64,000 bases of DNA from Brachypodius melanocephalos (lineage: Eukaryota; Chordata; Aves; Passeriformes; Pycnonotidae), in NCBI GenBank assembly GCA_013398615.1, contig VZSR01003807.1, positions 5,227,959 to 5,291,958 of the forward strand, read 5' to 3'. Under the pieces are notes generated by a model. It worked only from the letters and a program-made list of their open reading frames with translations. It was not told the DNA's origin and searched no databases. Of the stretch, positions 50,807-61,622 are shown one piece after another. Position 1 is the stretch's first letter, and every line of letters begins with the position of its first letter. The position numbers were made by a program, and so were the translations under genes.

Positions 50807-53042
50807 TTTTTTCTAATTTAATATTTTGCACTTATTCTGAGAAGACATAAATATAGGAAAGTAGAAAGCCTTGCTGAAAGATTAAATTACTAGAGAACAG
50901 GATAAATCTTTAACAACTCTTTGTAATCTATGTAAATTAACTAATCTAGAGCAATTAAATTTATTAGAAATGGCACAGGCTAATGCTGACAGCTTTTAAA
51001 ATATTTTTTCTTTATTTTCCGTCCAAGGGTACATTTGATTGCTGCAAACAAAATGCATTACGTGTTCCTTAGGAAAATATTTATTATAAAGGTGACTAGC
51101 CTGACTTAAGTCATTATTTAGATAATAGAAAAAGTAAACTTTTTAGTCAAAGGCATTATTTAGAAGCTAAAATAGACTTACATATATGCAATTGGCTACT
51201 CAAGGCTTTTCGAACACAACAATTTTTCAGTTTTGGTCTAGCCCTGAAATGGATGATACTGAGTTTCAAAAAGCAGTTCTTCATAATGCTTGTTAACTTT
51301 TTACAGGTAATCATGTAGGGACATTCCAAGAATCTCGAATGCTGACATGACATCTCTGAACTTCCTTGGCTGCTTGCTAATCAATAAATGTGCTCCAGCA
51401 CCATCTCCCTGGGCCATGCCCAGCACCAACAGCACTGAGAGATAACATGAATAGCCTCTTAAAGGTGGGGAGTCATGCACAGATGGAAAATCTCAGTTTA
51501 AACATAGGTTCAAGATTAGAATAACACTATGTTGGAATAAGCTTTAGTTGGTATTAACGTAAAATTAATCTTTTTAGAGTAAATAAATCTCTAATATTAA
51601 AAAAAAAGTATATAAAGATAAGACCCCCAAACAACCTTTGTGATTTTAATCCTGGTTTATTTTTTGCTTCTGAAACATTTCTGGTTTGAGGGTTGCCTAT
51701 CACATAATTTCCAGTTACCATAATGAAAATTAAGTAAAATATATGCTGCTTATTAGGGTTCCTCACATTTGCTAAGCTTTCACTGATTTTATATTCTCAG
51801 TGCAGGACATTTTTTACTGTTCTTGTATAATCCTATACTGTTTGACACCTATAGCCTGACTAAATGAACGGACACTGAATAAAAGGGTAGTAGCAGAAGC
51901 ATAGCAGGAACAAATGCCACAAATGCAGCTCTGATCATCTGCTCAGGAAACTCTGCATTGAGGGAGTCGATACAAAAAAAATGCTGACCTTCATAGGCTC
52001 ATCCTTTTATACTTGCTTCCTTTATGTTTTCTGTACTATTTGCACCTTGATCTCTGGCAGGCTTACAGTTCTTCAGAATGACTTTCACAGGCCTATGGAA
52101 CTACACAGTGTATGACTTACAGCATCAATCTCCTGCCCTCAGATCACATTTATTTGTGTGTGTTTGTGTGGCATAACTTGTACAGGCAGAAGTTCTTCAG
52201 ATGCGCTTCAAAATCAGAGTCATTCCAGTCATTCTTCACTCGAGTACTAAATATTCTTGCTGTGCCAAAAGATAACAAAGCATATTACACTAAATCATAA
52301 TGTTTACATTTACTGTTAAGGCCATAATATTATAACAGCACAACTAAAGGCTACAAGGTATAGAGCTCTTGGAAAAAATATTTCTACAGACTGTAAAATT
52401 TCATTACTCCTGCTACTACTTCAGGATCCAGGGCTTGCTTTCCTATGGGCTTCCTAAAAGGCTTCTGAAAGGGTCTGTGTTTCCTTTCTCTAAGAATTCT
52501 GAACACAATAAAGAAGGAAGTTAACCAGAGCAGTTAATCTGATAACTCCATGTTTTGTCTTTTTCTATCGACATTCCTTATCTAGCAATCCCTGTCTACT
52601 AATATGTAAATTGGGAGTAGCTCTTTTCCTACCTTTTTACTGATCATGATCTCTATGAGCATATGCATGCTTATCAGTATAAATATGTACATTTTCGGCC
52701 TTGGTTTCACAAACAATTAGACCAAATATTTACAAAATATACACAATAGAATCCTACATTTGATAGTGTGATTCATGTTTAACACTAGTGTGTAATAAAT
52801 ACATGTCTGTGTTGGGATAACCATTTGCACTTTTTATTGCACTTTTTAAAATTCTTAAGATTAAAAAAAAAAAAAGAAAAAAAATTGTCAGTCTTCTCCC
52901 TCAGAAGTGTTACCCTGATGAAAAATATTTTCTAGAAAAAAGTTCTGCACCAAACTTTTAGAAGAGGTTGCTATGAGCAAAAATGAAATGTGTGGGCATT
53001 TGGAAATCATAATCAGTCAAATTACAACAAGCACAGCAAAAC
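50807..53042. other. Non-coding unique sequence
   Basis: No gene recognised; short chance frames only. A-rich runs near 51600 and 52863-52884. Confidence 0.62.
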
Positions 53043-53136
53043 AAAAAAAAAAAAAAAAAAACAAAAAAACCCAAAAAAGAGGAATAATAAGGAGAAAATT
53101 CCATCTTTCTTTTTTTTTTTTTTTAATTTTTTTTTT
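53043..53136. repeat. Opposed A-tract and T-tracts
   Basis: Nineteen As (53043-53061) are followed about 50 bp later by T-tracts of 15 and 10 (53110-53136). The pair is an inverted repeat that could fold in single strands. The frame through it (poly-Lys then poly-Phe) is an artefact. Confidence 0.85.
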
Positions 53137-54812
53137 AATATATTAACTGTGGCATATCCTCTACCTGAATCTTACTCTGCATTAGTGCAAAGTGCTTTTC
53201 AAATCTGTTAGTTTCTTGATCAGCTTTCCTAACTGATTAAAATATCTGCTGGAATGCCCCAGAAGGATATATTATATTATGGGCATGAGTTTTGTATATG
53301 AATACGAACATAGGAAATGTATGAAAAATCCATTACTGACTCTGAAGGAGATAACTAGCCTCAAACTGAAAGTTGTTAAAAAAAAAAGTCAACAACTTGA
53401 TTTGTGATCCTTTTCACAGCATCATTCCCATAAATTTAATTATACTGCAAATTCATAACAGAGGATTTCAGCACTTACAGGATGCCTTTTATTATCCCGA
53501 GCCCTCAAAATAGATCACAAACACTAATTTATTAACCCATGAACTCATTAAAAATGGTTTTCCTGCCCTTCTCTCTATCTTTCCTTTCATGAGCTGCTTC
53601 TCCTTGCTGCCTGGAACCAGCATATTGCTGGCCCCCTTGGAAATAACTTCAGCCATACAGACAAACCTTTCCCTCTGAATAATTTCCACTTGACTATACA
53701 TATCTTAGGGAAGCTGCCAAATCCTTTTCCTACACTGTTCAGCTGCAGGGATTTTGCTGCATAGATGGCATCTAACCATACCTCAGGGGACTTCTGTGAG
53801 AATTTGTTAAGACTCCTGAGGATGAAGGCCAACTATAATTGTTCACTCTTTTTTCAGATCTCAACAGGATCTCAAGTTATTCCTCTCTAATCTGCAGCAA
53901 GACGTGCTCTTTTGAAGTGATAGAGCACCAAAATACACATTTTTTTCTGTACTGAGTGAATTGGAAAATCATGTGGTTTTAATTAGCTGTAAAAGGACTG
54001 TACGGCAGCTGGTACTACAAAGCATGTGAAAAGATTTGCCTTGCTTTGGTTTTGCACTTAGAGAATCAAAGAGTTAAGTGCCTGCTTTTGTACACCGAGT
54101 GACGAATGTGAATTATGTGGATTGGAGAACTGGTGGGGTTTCAAACACAGACTCTTCCCACTTCGCTTTGGTGCTGCTGGGTGGCTGCTAATTAACTCCT
54201 GCTCTAGTGCCTGTGTCTGGAGCGTTACTGAAGCTGTGTTAGTCATAGACTCCCTGAGATGTTTTACAACATTTCTTGAATAACAGGCAGCTGGTGTACA
54301 GTGACAGCACAGCATACAGGCTCCAGTCATTGTATATTCACTTGTATGCTCCCAGGCAGGGGCAGGCAAAACACAGAAACCTGCAGAAAAGCCTCAGAGG
54401 GGTAAAAAAGGAGGCATCTCCAGAGGGGGATTTCTGCCTCCCTGTTCTGTAATTGGCTTTGTGTGAAGGAAAGGAAACAAGAATTTCAGGTGGTCAGGTG
54501 GCACACTTCCCTTCCTTGAATATCCGCTTTTGGAGAAGCTAAGGAACAGTGCCAAATGTGCTCCATTAATATTTCTTGATGCTGTATAAATTTGTCTCAT
54601 GTATTCAATGGTACTCATTTTAGGAGAAACAAACTTCTCTCAGGCTCCAGCTTCCCAGCAATCCGTGTTAGCCTCACTTAGATGGAATGCATACTGCACA
54701 GGAGGATTGAAGATTGGAATGTGCAAGCCATGAACATTAGAGGCCAATTAATATTTTCTGTTTTGCCAGACTTTGCCTTCGATATTTGAAAGTATATATA
54801 AGCAACTTTTAC
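53137..54812. other. Non-coding sequence
   Basis: No gene recognised. 54050-54620 is higher in sequence complexity, with several E-box-like CAGCTG/CAGGTG cores, but frames on the minus strand (74-103 codons) resemble no known protein. Confidence 0.6.
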
Positions 54813-55490
54813 AGAGTCATAGAACCAAATTTCTTTCTAATATCTAATCTAAACCTACCCTCTTTCACTTTGAAGCCATCCCTCCTTCTCCTGTCACTAC
54901 ATGCCCTTGTAAAAAGTCTCTCCATCTTTCTTGTGGGCTCCCTTCAGGTACTGGAAGGCTGCAATTAAGCCCCAAAGCCTTCTCTTCCCCAGGCTGAATA
55001 ACCCCAATTCTCTTGGCCTTTTGTCATAGGAGAGTGGTTTCATCCTTCTAATCAACTTGGTGGCCTCCTCTGGACTCTCTCCAACAGTTTTGTGTTCTCC
55101 CTGGGCTGGGAATGCAGCTGGATGCAGCCCTGCAGGTGGGGTGTCACCAGAGCAGAGCAGAGGGACAGAATCCCCTCCTGGCCCTGCTGCACACACTGCC
55201 TTGGATGCAGCCCAGGACACGTTTGGTTTCTGGGCTGTGAGTGCCCATGGCTGAGTCATGTCCAGCCTCTCATCCAGCAACATCCCCAAGTCCTTCTCCC
55301 CAGGGCTACTGTTGACTTGTTCATCCCTCAGCCTTTATCAATACTGGAGGTTGCCCCAGTGCTTGCACTTGGTCTTGTTAAACCTCATGTGATGCCTCTT
55401 GACGCTTCTTGTGTCTGTCCAGGTCCCTCTGGATGGCATCCTCTCCTTCAGGTGTGTCAACTGGACCACTCACCTTGGTGCCATCGTTCC
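54813..55490 (-). mobile_element. CR1 LINE pol 3' region, minus strand
   Basis: This is the longest mobile-element remnant in the window. Minus-strand translation contains LGLFSLGKRRLWGLIAAFQY followed by LKGAHKKDGE, the hallmark CR1 ORF2 (endonuclease/reverse transcriptase) C-terminal region. Upstream codons include MLLDERLDMTQPWALTAQKP and, near 55420, RDLDR-type sequence. CR1 ORF2 normally drives target-primed reverse transcription of its own RNA. Here only the last third or less is left, with stops and frameshifts. At the 3' side a tail-like 'agtcatagaa' (54815) jumps directly to pol-proximal sequence, so about 150-200 bp of the usual 3' end appear deleted. Inactive. Confidence 0.93.
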
Positions 55491-56929
55491 CATCATCTTC
55501 TACTCTGTGGATACACAGAATAAAATAGATTTGTCCTTTTGCATATTGTTTCCCCTTCTCAGGTACAGGCAGCATTTACCAAAGCTTGTACAACTTCAGC
55601 TCCCTTCAGGATCCAGCATCACCACTCCCAGTTAGCAATATTGCACTACTATGATACCATGGAAATGGAAGAGGTGCATGAGTATTAAATAGCCAATATT
55701 ATGTATTGCTATCAGAATTATATATCCTTCAAATCTGTGACCACCAACCTTAAGGCTCTAGAAACTAATCACATTTTTTCTCATTTTATTTAGTTTCATA
55801 TATAAGGTTCTAACTACAAATGTTTTAATATCTGCAGTTATCACAGAACATTTTGCTGACATGCTAAGGTCCTGGATAAAGCTGCAGTCACATAACCACA
55901 GATTTCCTATGTGGGTACCTACTTTAGTACACCTTTCACACTGATTCCTCTAAAGCCTTTTTCTCCTTCTCACAATTTCTGCGCTAATCACTACGCTTTC
56001 AAAATATTCCTATTTTTTTTCATTGTTTCTAGCAAAAATCAGGGAAAGTGAATTATTTAAAATAAGGAGTAGCAAATGCACAGTTTTAGAAAAATTTCCA
56101 GGTCAGTGATCAAGAAATAGTACCTACATCCTAAAGGTGGAGTTGCCTGAATTGGCAGAGTGCTGATTTGTTGCAATGTGAAGAAGTATCTCCAGCTCAT
56201 TTGATACTTCACTGAAGAAATTCCTCAGTGTATTCTCTATATGAGAATTGGACTCAATCAATTTCCATTAGTGGGAAATCTGTCTCTGGGGGGAAAAAAA
56301 GAAAAACAAGCAACCAAACATAAAACGTCAATGATTTTTTAACTTACAGAAACAGCATGTCATTTTCTTTCAGCTGTCAAAAATTAGAATCTTCTTGTCT
56401 TAAACAGATCTTAAATATGGAGATACTAGGGATAAATGAATTGATATTTGTGTGATGATTTCCAGAATTAACTTTTGGTCTCCCAAAACTATTGAACTTC
56501 ATTCTTCCAAGATGTTTTTCAAAACAGCACCAAATAAGCCACTGGATGTGTTGGCTTTTCCTCATACAGTACATACACCATGTCCACATAGATCCCCCCC
56601 AGCAGCATTGCAAATTCAGCTGTAGGAACATGGTGGCTTAACCTTGGACAGACATCTATACAGCAGTTCTCTCCTAAATCCCCTCCTGGAGAGGAAGGGC
56701 AGAGAAAATAAACTGGAAAGCTTGCAGGTCAGAACAAAGAGACCACTCATTGAGTATCTTCTTGGGCAATACAGACTTGACTCATCAAGAATTAATTTAG
56801 CTTATTGCCAATTAGTAACAGCATTGGAAGGTGAGAAGAAAAGGGCAAAAATTAAAACACCTTCCCACCACCTCTCACCATTTTGTCCCAGGCTCAACTT
56901 CACTCCTTCATTTCCAGCTGTGCTTCCTT
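55491..56929. other. Non-coding unique sequence
   Basis: No gene recognised. The first part of a 227-codon plus-strand frame (56644-57327) lies here; it has no recognisable domain and is explained partly by the GC-rich patch that follows. Confidence 0.58.
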
Positions 56930-57330
56930 TCCCCCAGTCCCGGGCAGCACAGAGGGTCAGGACGAGGACCGTGCTCAGTGTGTGGCAGCTCTCCTGCACT
57001 GCTCCATCCCCTTTGCACTGCTCCGTGCTGATCCTGAAATCATGCCTGGTGCCTGGAGCACCTTCCCCCGTGCCCTTGCTGTTCATTTTGCTGGTTTTCC
57101 CCAATTATAAAAGCTGTGTTCGGCCCTCTCTGAAACGCGCTTTCCTGCAAGCGGGCGGAGCAGGCAGGGATCAGCGGAACCCCATCGTGGGCACCTTGGA
57201 GCTGGCTGGAATGGGCCGTGCCCAGCCGGGACAGCCCCACACAGGAGCTGCTCCCTGCCAGCACCTCACCACCGGCACCTGCCAGAGGATGAGGTACGGA
57301 GCACGGCCTCTCCTCAAAAACACGTGAAGT
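56930..57330 (+). promoter_or_regulatory. GC-rich patch with TATA box, possible promoter or LTR
   Basis: About 400 bp carry roughly 16 CpGs by eye in a CpG-poor neighbourhood. CCAATTATAAAAGC gives a consensus TATAAAAG at 57106-57113, followed about 40 bp later by GGGCGGAG. Further on, GATGAG/GTACGG (57288-57299) resembles a splice donor. The segment could be a promoter with first exon of a non-coding RNA, or an unrecognised solo LTR. No protein domain is seen in the open frame. Confidence 0.35.
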
Positions 57331-59814
57331 AGGTCAGATCTGAAAGGGATGCAGCTGTCTAGATACTCTGAGCTAATGGAGACTGACCTACAAATTTCCA
57401 GTGTGCATTGGATGTCCGTAAAATGCACCGGAATAATACGAACCTGAAGTTTATTTTTATAACTTAGAATCGATTAAAGTATGTGCTTCAAGACCTGAGT
57501 CTTACAAAACTGAATAATCTGAAGGATTTATCATTTTAAAATATTCTGTCATAAATGCTTAGATATTGATGATAAGCAATATGGTGTGCCTCTGGTTTCT
57601 GCCCAGCAGACCCTCTCCCAGTCCTTCCATTACCATGTCACCATCTACACCTGATTGATGGTGTTTCAGGGCTTCACGGTCTGAGATTAATGATCGAGTT
57701 CCCACGTCTTAGTCCTCTGATTTTGATGGAAGAAGCAGGATTTGAATTGTGGAGGTTAAGAAAGGAAAATATTTTTCCTGCCTTGCAATGGCTGAAAGGT
57801 CATTTGTGAGCTCAAGTTGTTTAAATAATTTATTGTGAGCTACTGAGTCATAACAGAGTTACTGATCTGTCTTTTACTACAGTGACATTCTATTTTTTCA
57901 ACTCTGTATTTTTTTTTTATTCTGTGGTATTAAATAGCTCTCAGTCTGCAGTAACCAGAAATGTTTAAGCATGCTGCAACTGCATAATGACATATCAGAT
58001 CTGTACCTCTTACAGTGCATGTAGCAGAGAAGTGCCGTGGTGGGATTACATGCTAAAAAGAAGTGTTTTGCTTGGGAATAGCATTTCTCTACCAGCTTTG
58101 AGTGTATCATTTATTTTCTAAGCAGCCTGTGCACACTCGCTTTGCAACAGATGATTTGAGACTCCAGTGCTGATCTATTTTTTTCATTTCTGCATCGACA
58201 CTGAGAGCCTTCCTACCTCATTAAACTTGTTTTCTTTATTTTTTGTGCTTCAGTTTTGCAGTCTAGGGGTTGATATATACCTTATCAGTGCTTTTAGTAA
58301 CTCTGAATAGCTGCCTAGAAGATAAAATTGCTAGTATTTCACAAATTTAGTTTTGTATTCAAGTTAAATAACAAAGTATTTTTATTTTCTCCACCTAACT
58401 TACAAAATTTTTAAGTACTGAAAACATTCTGGATCACATTACCTGAGAGAATATGACCCTTTGGAAAGTGTTTCTACCAAAATCACTTGTCAGTTTCTAA
58501 ATACTTTGATTGCAAACCTCACCATAACTGCAAATACTTCTCGTTGCTGTTGAAAACAGTCAGGACACCTTTTCTCAAGTAAAACTGTACAATCCTCCAT
58601 TTCACACTTGTTTCTCTTTTCTACTCTCTTTTTTTTACCCCGAACTATTATTATGGACTGGAGCTATGGCATCTGCAAGGATATCGGTCTCATGATGAGA
58701 AAATGGTCCCATTGGCAGAAAATAAAAAAAAACTATAGGAGAAAAAAACCACAACAACCCAAGATAAAGAAGGAAGGAGATGCTGGATCTTATCATGAAG
58801 CTGTTGGGCTCCATGCAGAGCTAGTCCATGCTGTATTTTGGCAGCATAGCCTGGTTGAGCACAGAAATTAATCTGTGTGGGCAAGGGACCCAGAGGGTGC
58901 CACAGACTTCTACCCTTTCAGCTCTACAGCCCAATTACCCCATCAAGCCACACAGTTTCCTCTCACCCATCCTGCAGAAAGTGTTCTGCCCAAACTGAAG
59001 TTGGGCACCCGTAAGAATATCTTCCCAGCACAGAAAGAGACGGAAGCTTAAAACAAGAAAGGTAAAGAGTATGAGAAATCCTAATACTGAAAATGAGCTA
59101 AGGAAAAGCTGCTTTTAAAGGGAAGAACTGCTGATAAAATTAGAGTACACTCAATTTGTACTTCTGCTGGGCATTAACAGATGTCAGGGAAGGAAGGTGA
59201 TAAATGTGGGTTTTTTTAAATCATGTTAAGAAAAAACCCTTCATTTCTACTTATCTCATTGTTAGATCTGCTATTGCTACTGCATGCATTTCACAATTAT
59301 GAAGCAATGATATAAAGCTTACAAATGTCTTCAAAATATTAATTGTTTTGGAAGTGTTTTCCATTATGTAAAATCAAAGTGTTACAAAAATCAAATTAGT
59401 ATGTTAGCAAATATTTGGCCGAGAATTTGAATTGCTGTCTTGACTAGACCAGCTTTATATAGACAAGGCCCCATCTGAACATGCCTTTCTGCTTGTATTT
59501 GTTTTCCTCACAAACTGTCAGATGTTATATTCAACAATGTTTGAAATTATCAATTTGGAAAATTGTGGACCACTGCCATCTTTCTTGGACCTTTTCTGAA
59601 GCCATTATGAACCATGAAGGAAACCATATTCTTTAGATATATTAAGAAAAAACAATGAGAAATTGTCTCATTGTTTCAGCTATGCTTAGTTGCTGGCCTT
59701 AGTGTGACCCTGATCATCAGCCATTAATATGAGTTTTATTTCGCTTATACTACAAGGATCATCTGAGTTTATGGAGTAGTGTGTGGTTTGCACTGATTTA
59801 CACGATGAAAATCG
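57331..59814. other. Non-coding unique sequence
   Basis: No gene recognised; frames of 60-87 codons only. It includes the hairpin at 59650-59676. Confidence 0.6.
59650..59676. other. Perfect 11-bp hairpin, 5-nt loop
   Basis: AAACAATGAGA (59650-59660), loop AATTG, TCTCATTGTTT (59666-59676). The arms are exact. It is too short for a standard pre-miRNA by itself. ACAATG/CATTGT are SOX-type cores, one on each arm. Confidence 0.55.
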
Positions 59815-60196
59815 GATAAAAGGCAGTTTTAGTAGACTGTGCCTAACTTGATCCCTTTCTTTAGACAAGATAATTTTCTTGACAAGGGTAATTCTGCAGA
59901 CTTGATCTATTTGGCACTCAGCAAAGCTTTTGGCACAGTGACACATGGGAAACTGTTAGTTAAGCTGAAGAGGATGAGGATTAGTAGAAGAATGTCAATA
60001 CAGTAGGGCACTGGCCAAAGAGGAGACAATGAGGTGTGTCGTGTTGACAAATCAGCTAGATGCATACTGCTGGTGAAATTCCTTACGCAGTTGCTTGGCC
60101 TTGGCCAAAGTGAGGCAACTGCCAGCTGAGGATCTTGGTGAGATAAAGTTTAGAGGTGCTACCAGGGGCGACTGATGAGTATCTGGTGATTGGACC
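59815..60196 (+). mobile_element. CR1-type LINE reverse-transcriptase remnant, plus strand
   Basis: Plus-strand translation around 59878-59960 gives DKGNSADLIYLALSKAFGTV followed by THGKLLVKLKR. This aligns with the reverse-transcriptase core of CR1/Jockey-group LINEs (pattern DKG.A.D.IYLD.SKAFDTV.H..L..KL), which includes the region of the first catalytic aspartate. Here that position is Ala (YLALSKAF), so the copy is catalytically dead. In-frame stops follow (near 59993) and weaker similarity continues to the A-tract before the gap. It differs from the minus-strand CR1 copies in both orientation and ORF part. Confidence 0.82.
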
Positions 60197-60334
60197 AAAA
60201 AAAAAAAAAANNNNNNNNNNNNNNNNNNNNNNNNNNNNNNNNNNNNNNNNNNNNNNNNNNNNNNNNNNNNNNNNNNNNNNNNNNNNNNNNNNNNNNNNNN
60301 NNNNNNNNNNNNNNNNNNNNNNNNNNNNNNNNNN
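60197..60334. other. A-tract and assembly gap (124 N)
   Basis: An A-run from 60197 is followed by Ns at 60211-60334. The 124-N length is not a round placeholder, so it may be an estimated size. The homopolymer probably broke the assembly. The CR1 remnant may continue inside the gap. Confidence 0.95.
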
Positions 60335-61554
60335 GAGTGCCCATAAAGTCACAGTAAGGCACAAAGTGAGAAATACAGCAAGGCAAAACAGATTAGTACA
60401 CATAGAAGCTAAATACAGGAACTTCTGTTGTGAGCTGGGCGTTATCATTTGGAAACAAAGGAAGCAAAAGAAATATTTGTCGATACTATTTGGCCAGAAG
60501 GTAACTATTAGCTAGCAATGTAATTGAGCTGTGGAAGCAGCAGAATGGACACTGGCTTACAGTCCAGGGAACTCTCATCACTCTGAGTTTCTTCTAACTG
60601 GGTGTATTTAGCACCTTGTCCAAAACTGGTATATAATTTCACCTATATTGAAGGAAACTGAACCACCCCCGCCGCCTGCCCCTCCCCCCCCCAAAGATAC
60701 AAAAATGCAGCTTTAATAAGCAGAAAAGAGGACTCTATTTACAAAATAAGATTATGAAAGCACAGCTTTAGAATTGTAAAAATATGCAGGGGACATTATA
60801 AAGACATTTAAAGCATAGGAGAATGGTGAGCTAGCTCAAGTCAGGCTAGTATCATCAGGCAAGACAAATGGGACTAAAGTACTCAGAAATAAATTAAGGC
60901 TTAAAATTAGAAGTTCCTAACTATTATAGATGTGAGAATCTGCTGTTCTCGAAGAGCAGAATGGGCAGGAGCAAAAAGTAAAAGATGATCTTTATCATCT
61001 GATCTTCTGAATGAAACTACGTGATTCCTGATTCCATGTAATGAACGAAACCACAGACAAGGAAGTGATGTCACCCAAGAAGGTCCTTCAAGGATAACTT
61101 CAAGGCGTGCTCAGTTGACTGCTTAATGAGCTTTTTGTATTTTAATTGTGCAAATACACAATCACAGAGTATCCAGAGGATGAATGCACATGTTCTGGGA
61201 ACAGCAGTGCCATGGATACAGATCCAAAAAGCAAAGTAGTTCAAGGATACAGAACCAACATTTCAGTGGTCCTCAACAAAAGAGTATGTTGTCCATCATT
61301 TTCAAGTCATCCAACTGCATGGTGCTCACTTGTACATCCCCACCTCTCTTGCAGCACTGCTCTCTGTGAGGGCTGGCCTGCTCATGGTGACTCGGTCTTG
61401 ATCCTCCAGGGCATCCCATGTCAGTTACATTCCGTATTGTTCAGTGAGAAGAAAAATAAATTAAAATGTTGAGAGATGTGCAAGTTGTGACGCCAGATTT
61501 GCTTCTTATTCCCATAGATAACCTCATTTAAAAAACCCAAGCAAGATTTCCTAG
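60335..61554. other. Non-coding sequence with a C-rich tract
   Basis: No gene recognised. 60665-60692 is almost pure C (CCCCCGCCGCCTGCCCCTCC and a following run of C), giving minus-strand G-quadruplex potential. A 108-codon frame at 61146-61472 has no known domain. Confidence 0.6.
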
Positions 61555-61622
61555 TTAAAAAAGCCCAAACAAACAAACAAAAAACCCAAAACAACACAAA
61601 AAAACCCACCAAAAACCCAACA
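61555..61622. repeat. A/C-rich low-complexity tract
   Basis: A-runs broken by CCC and single C (CAAACAAACAAACAAAAAAC type), same style as 10092-10316 and 48730-48833. Confidence 0.9.

Noticed and set aside
55057..55635. Plus-strand frames of 65-143 codons
   Set aside because: They are the antisense of the CR1 pol remnant.
56589..56602. Short C-run as a quadruplex element
   Set aside because: One run only; too short to form a quadruplex alone.
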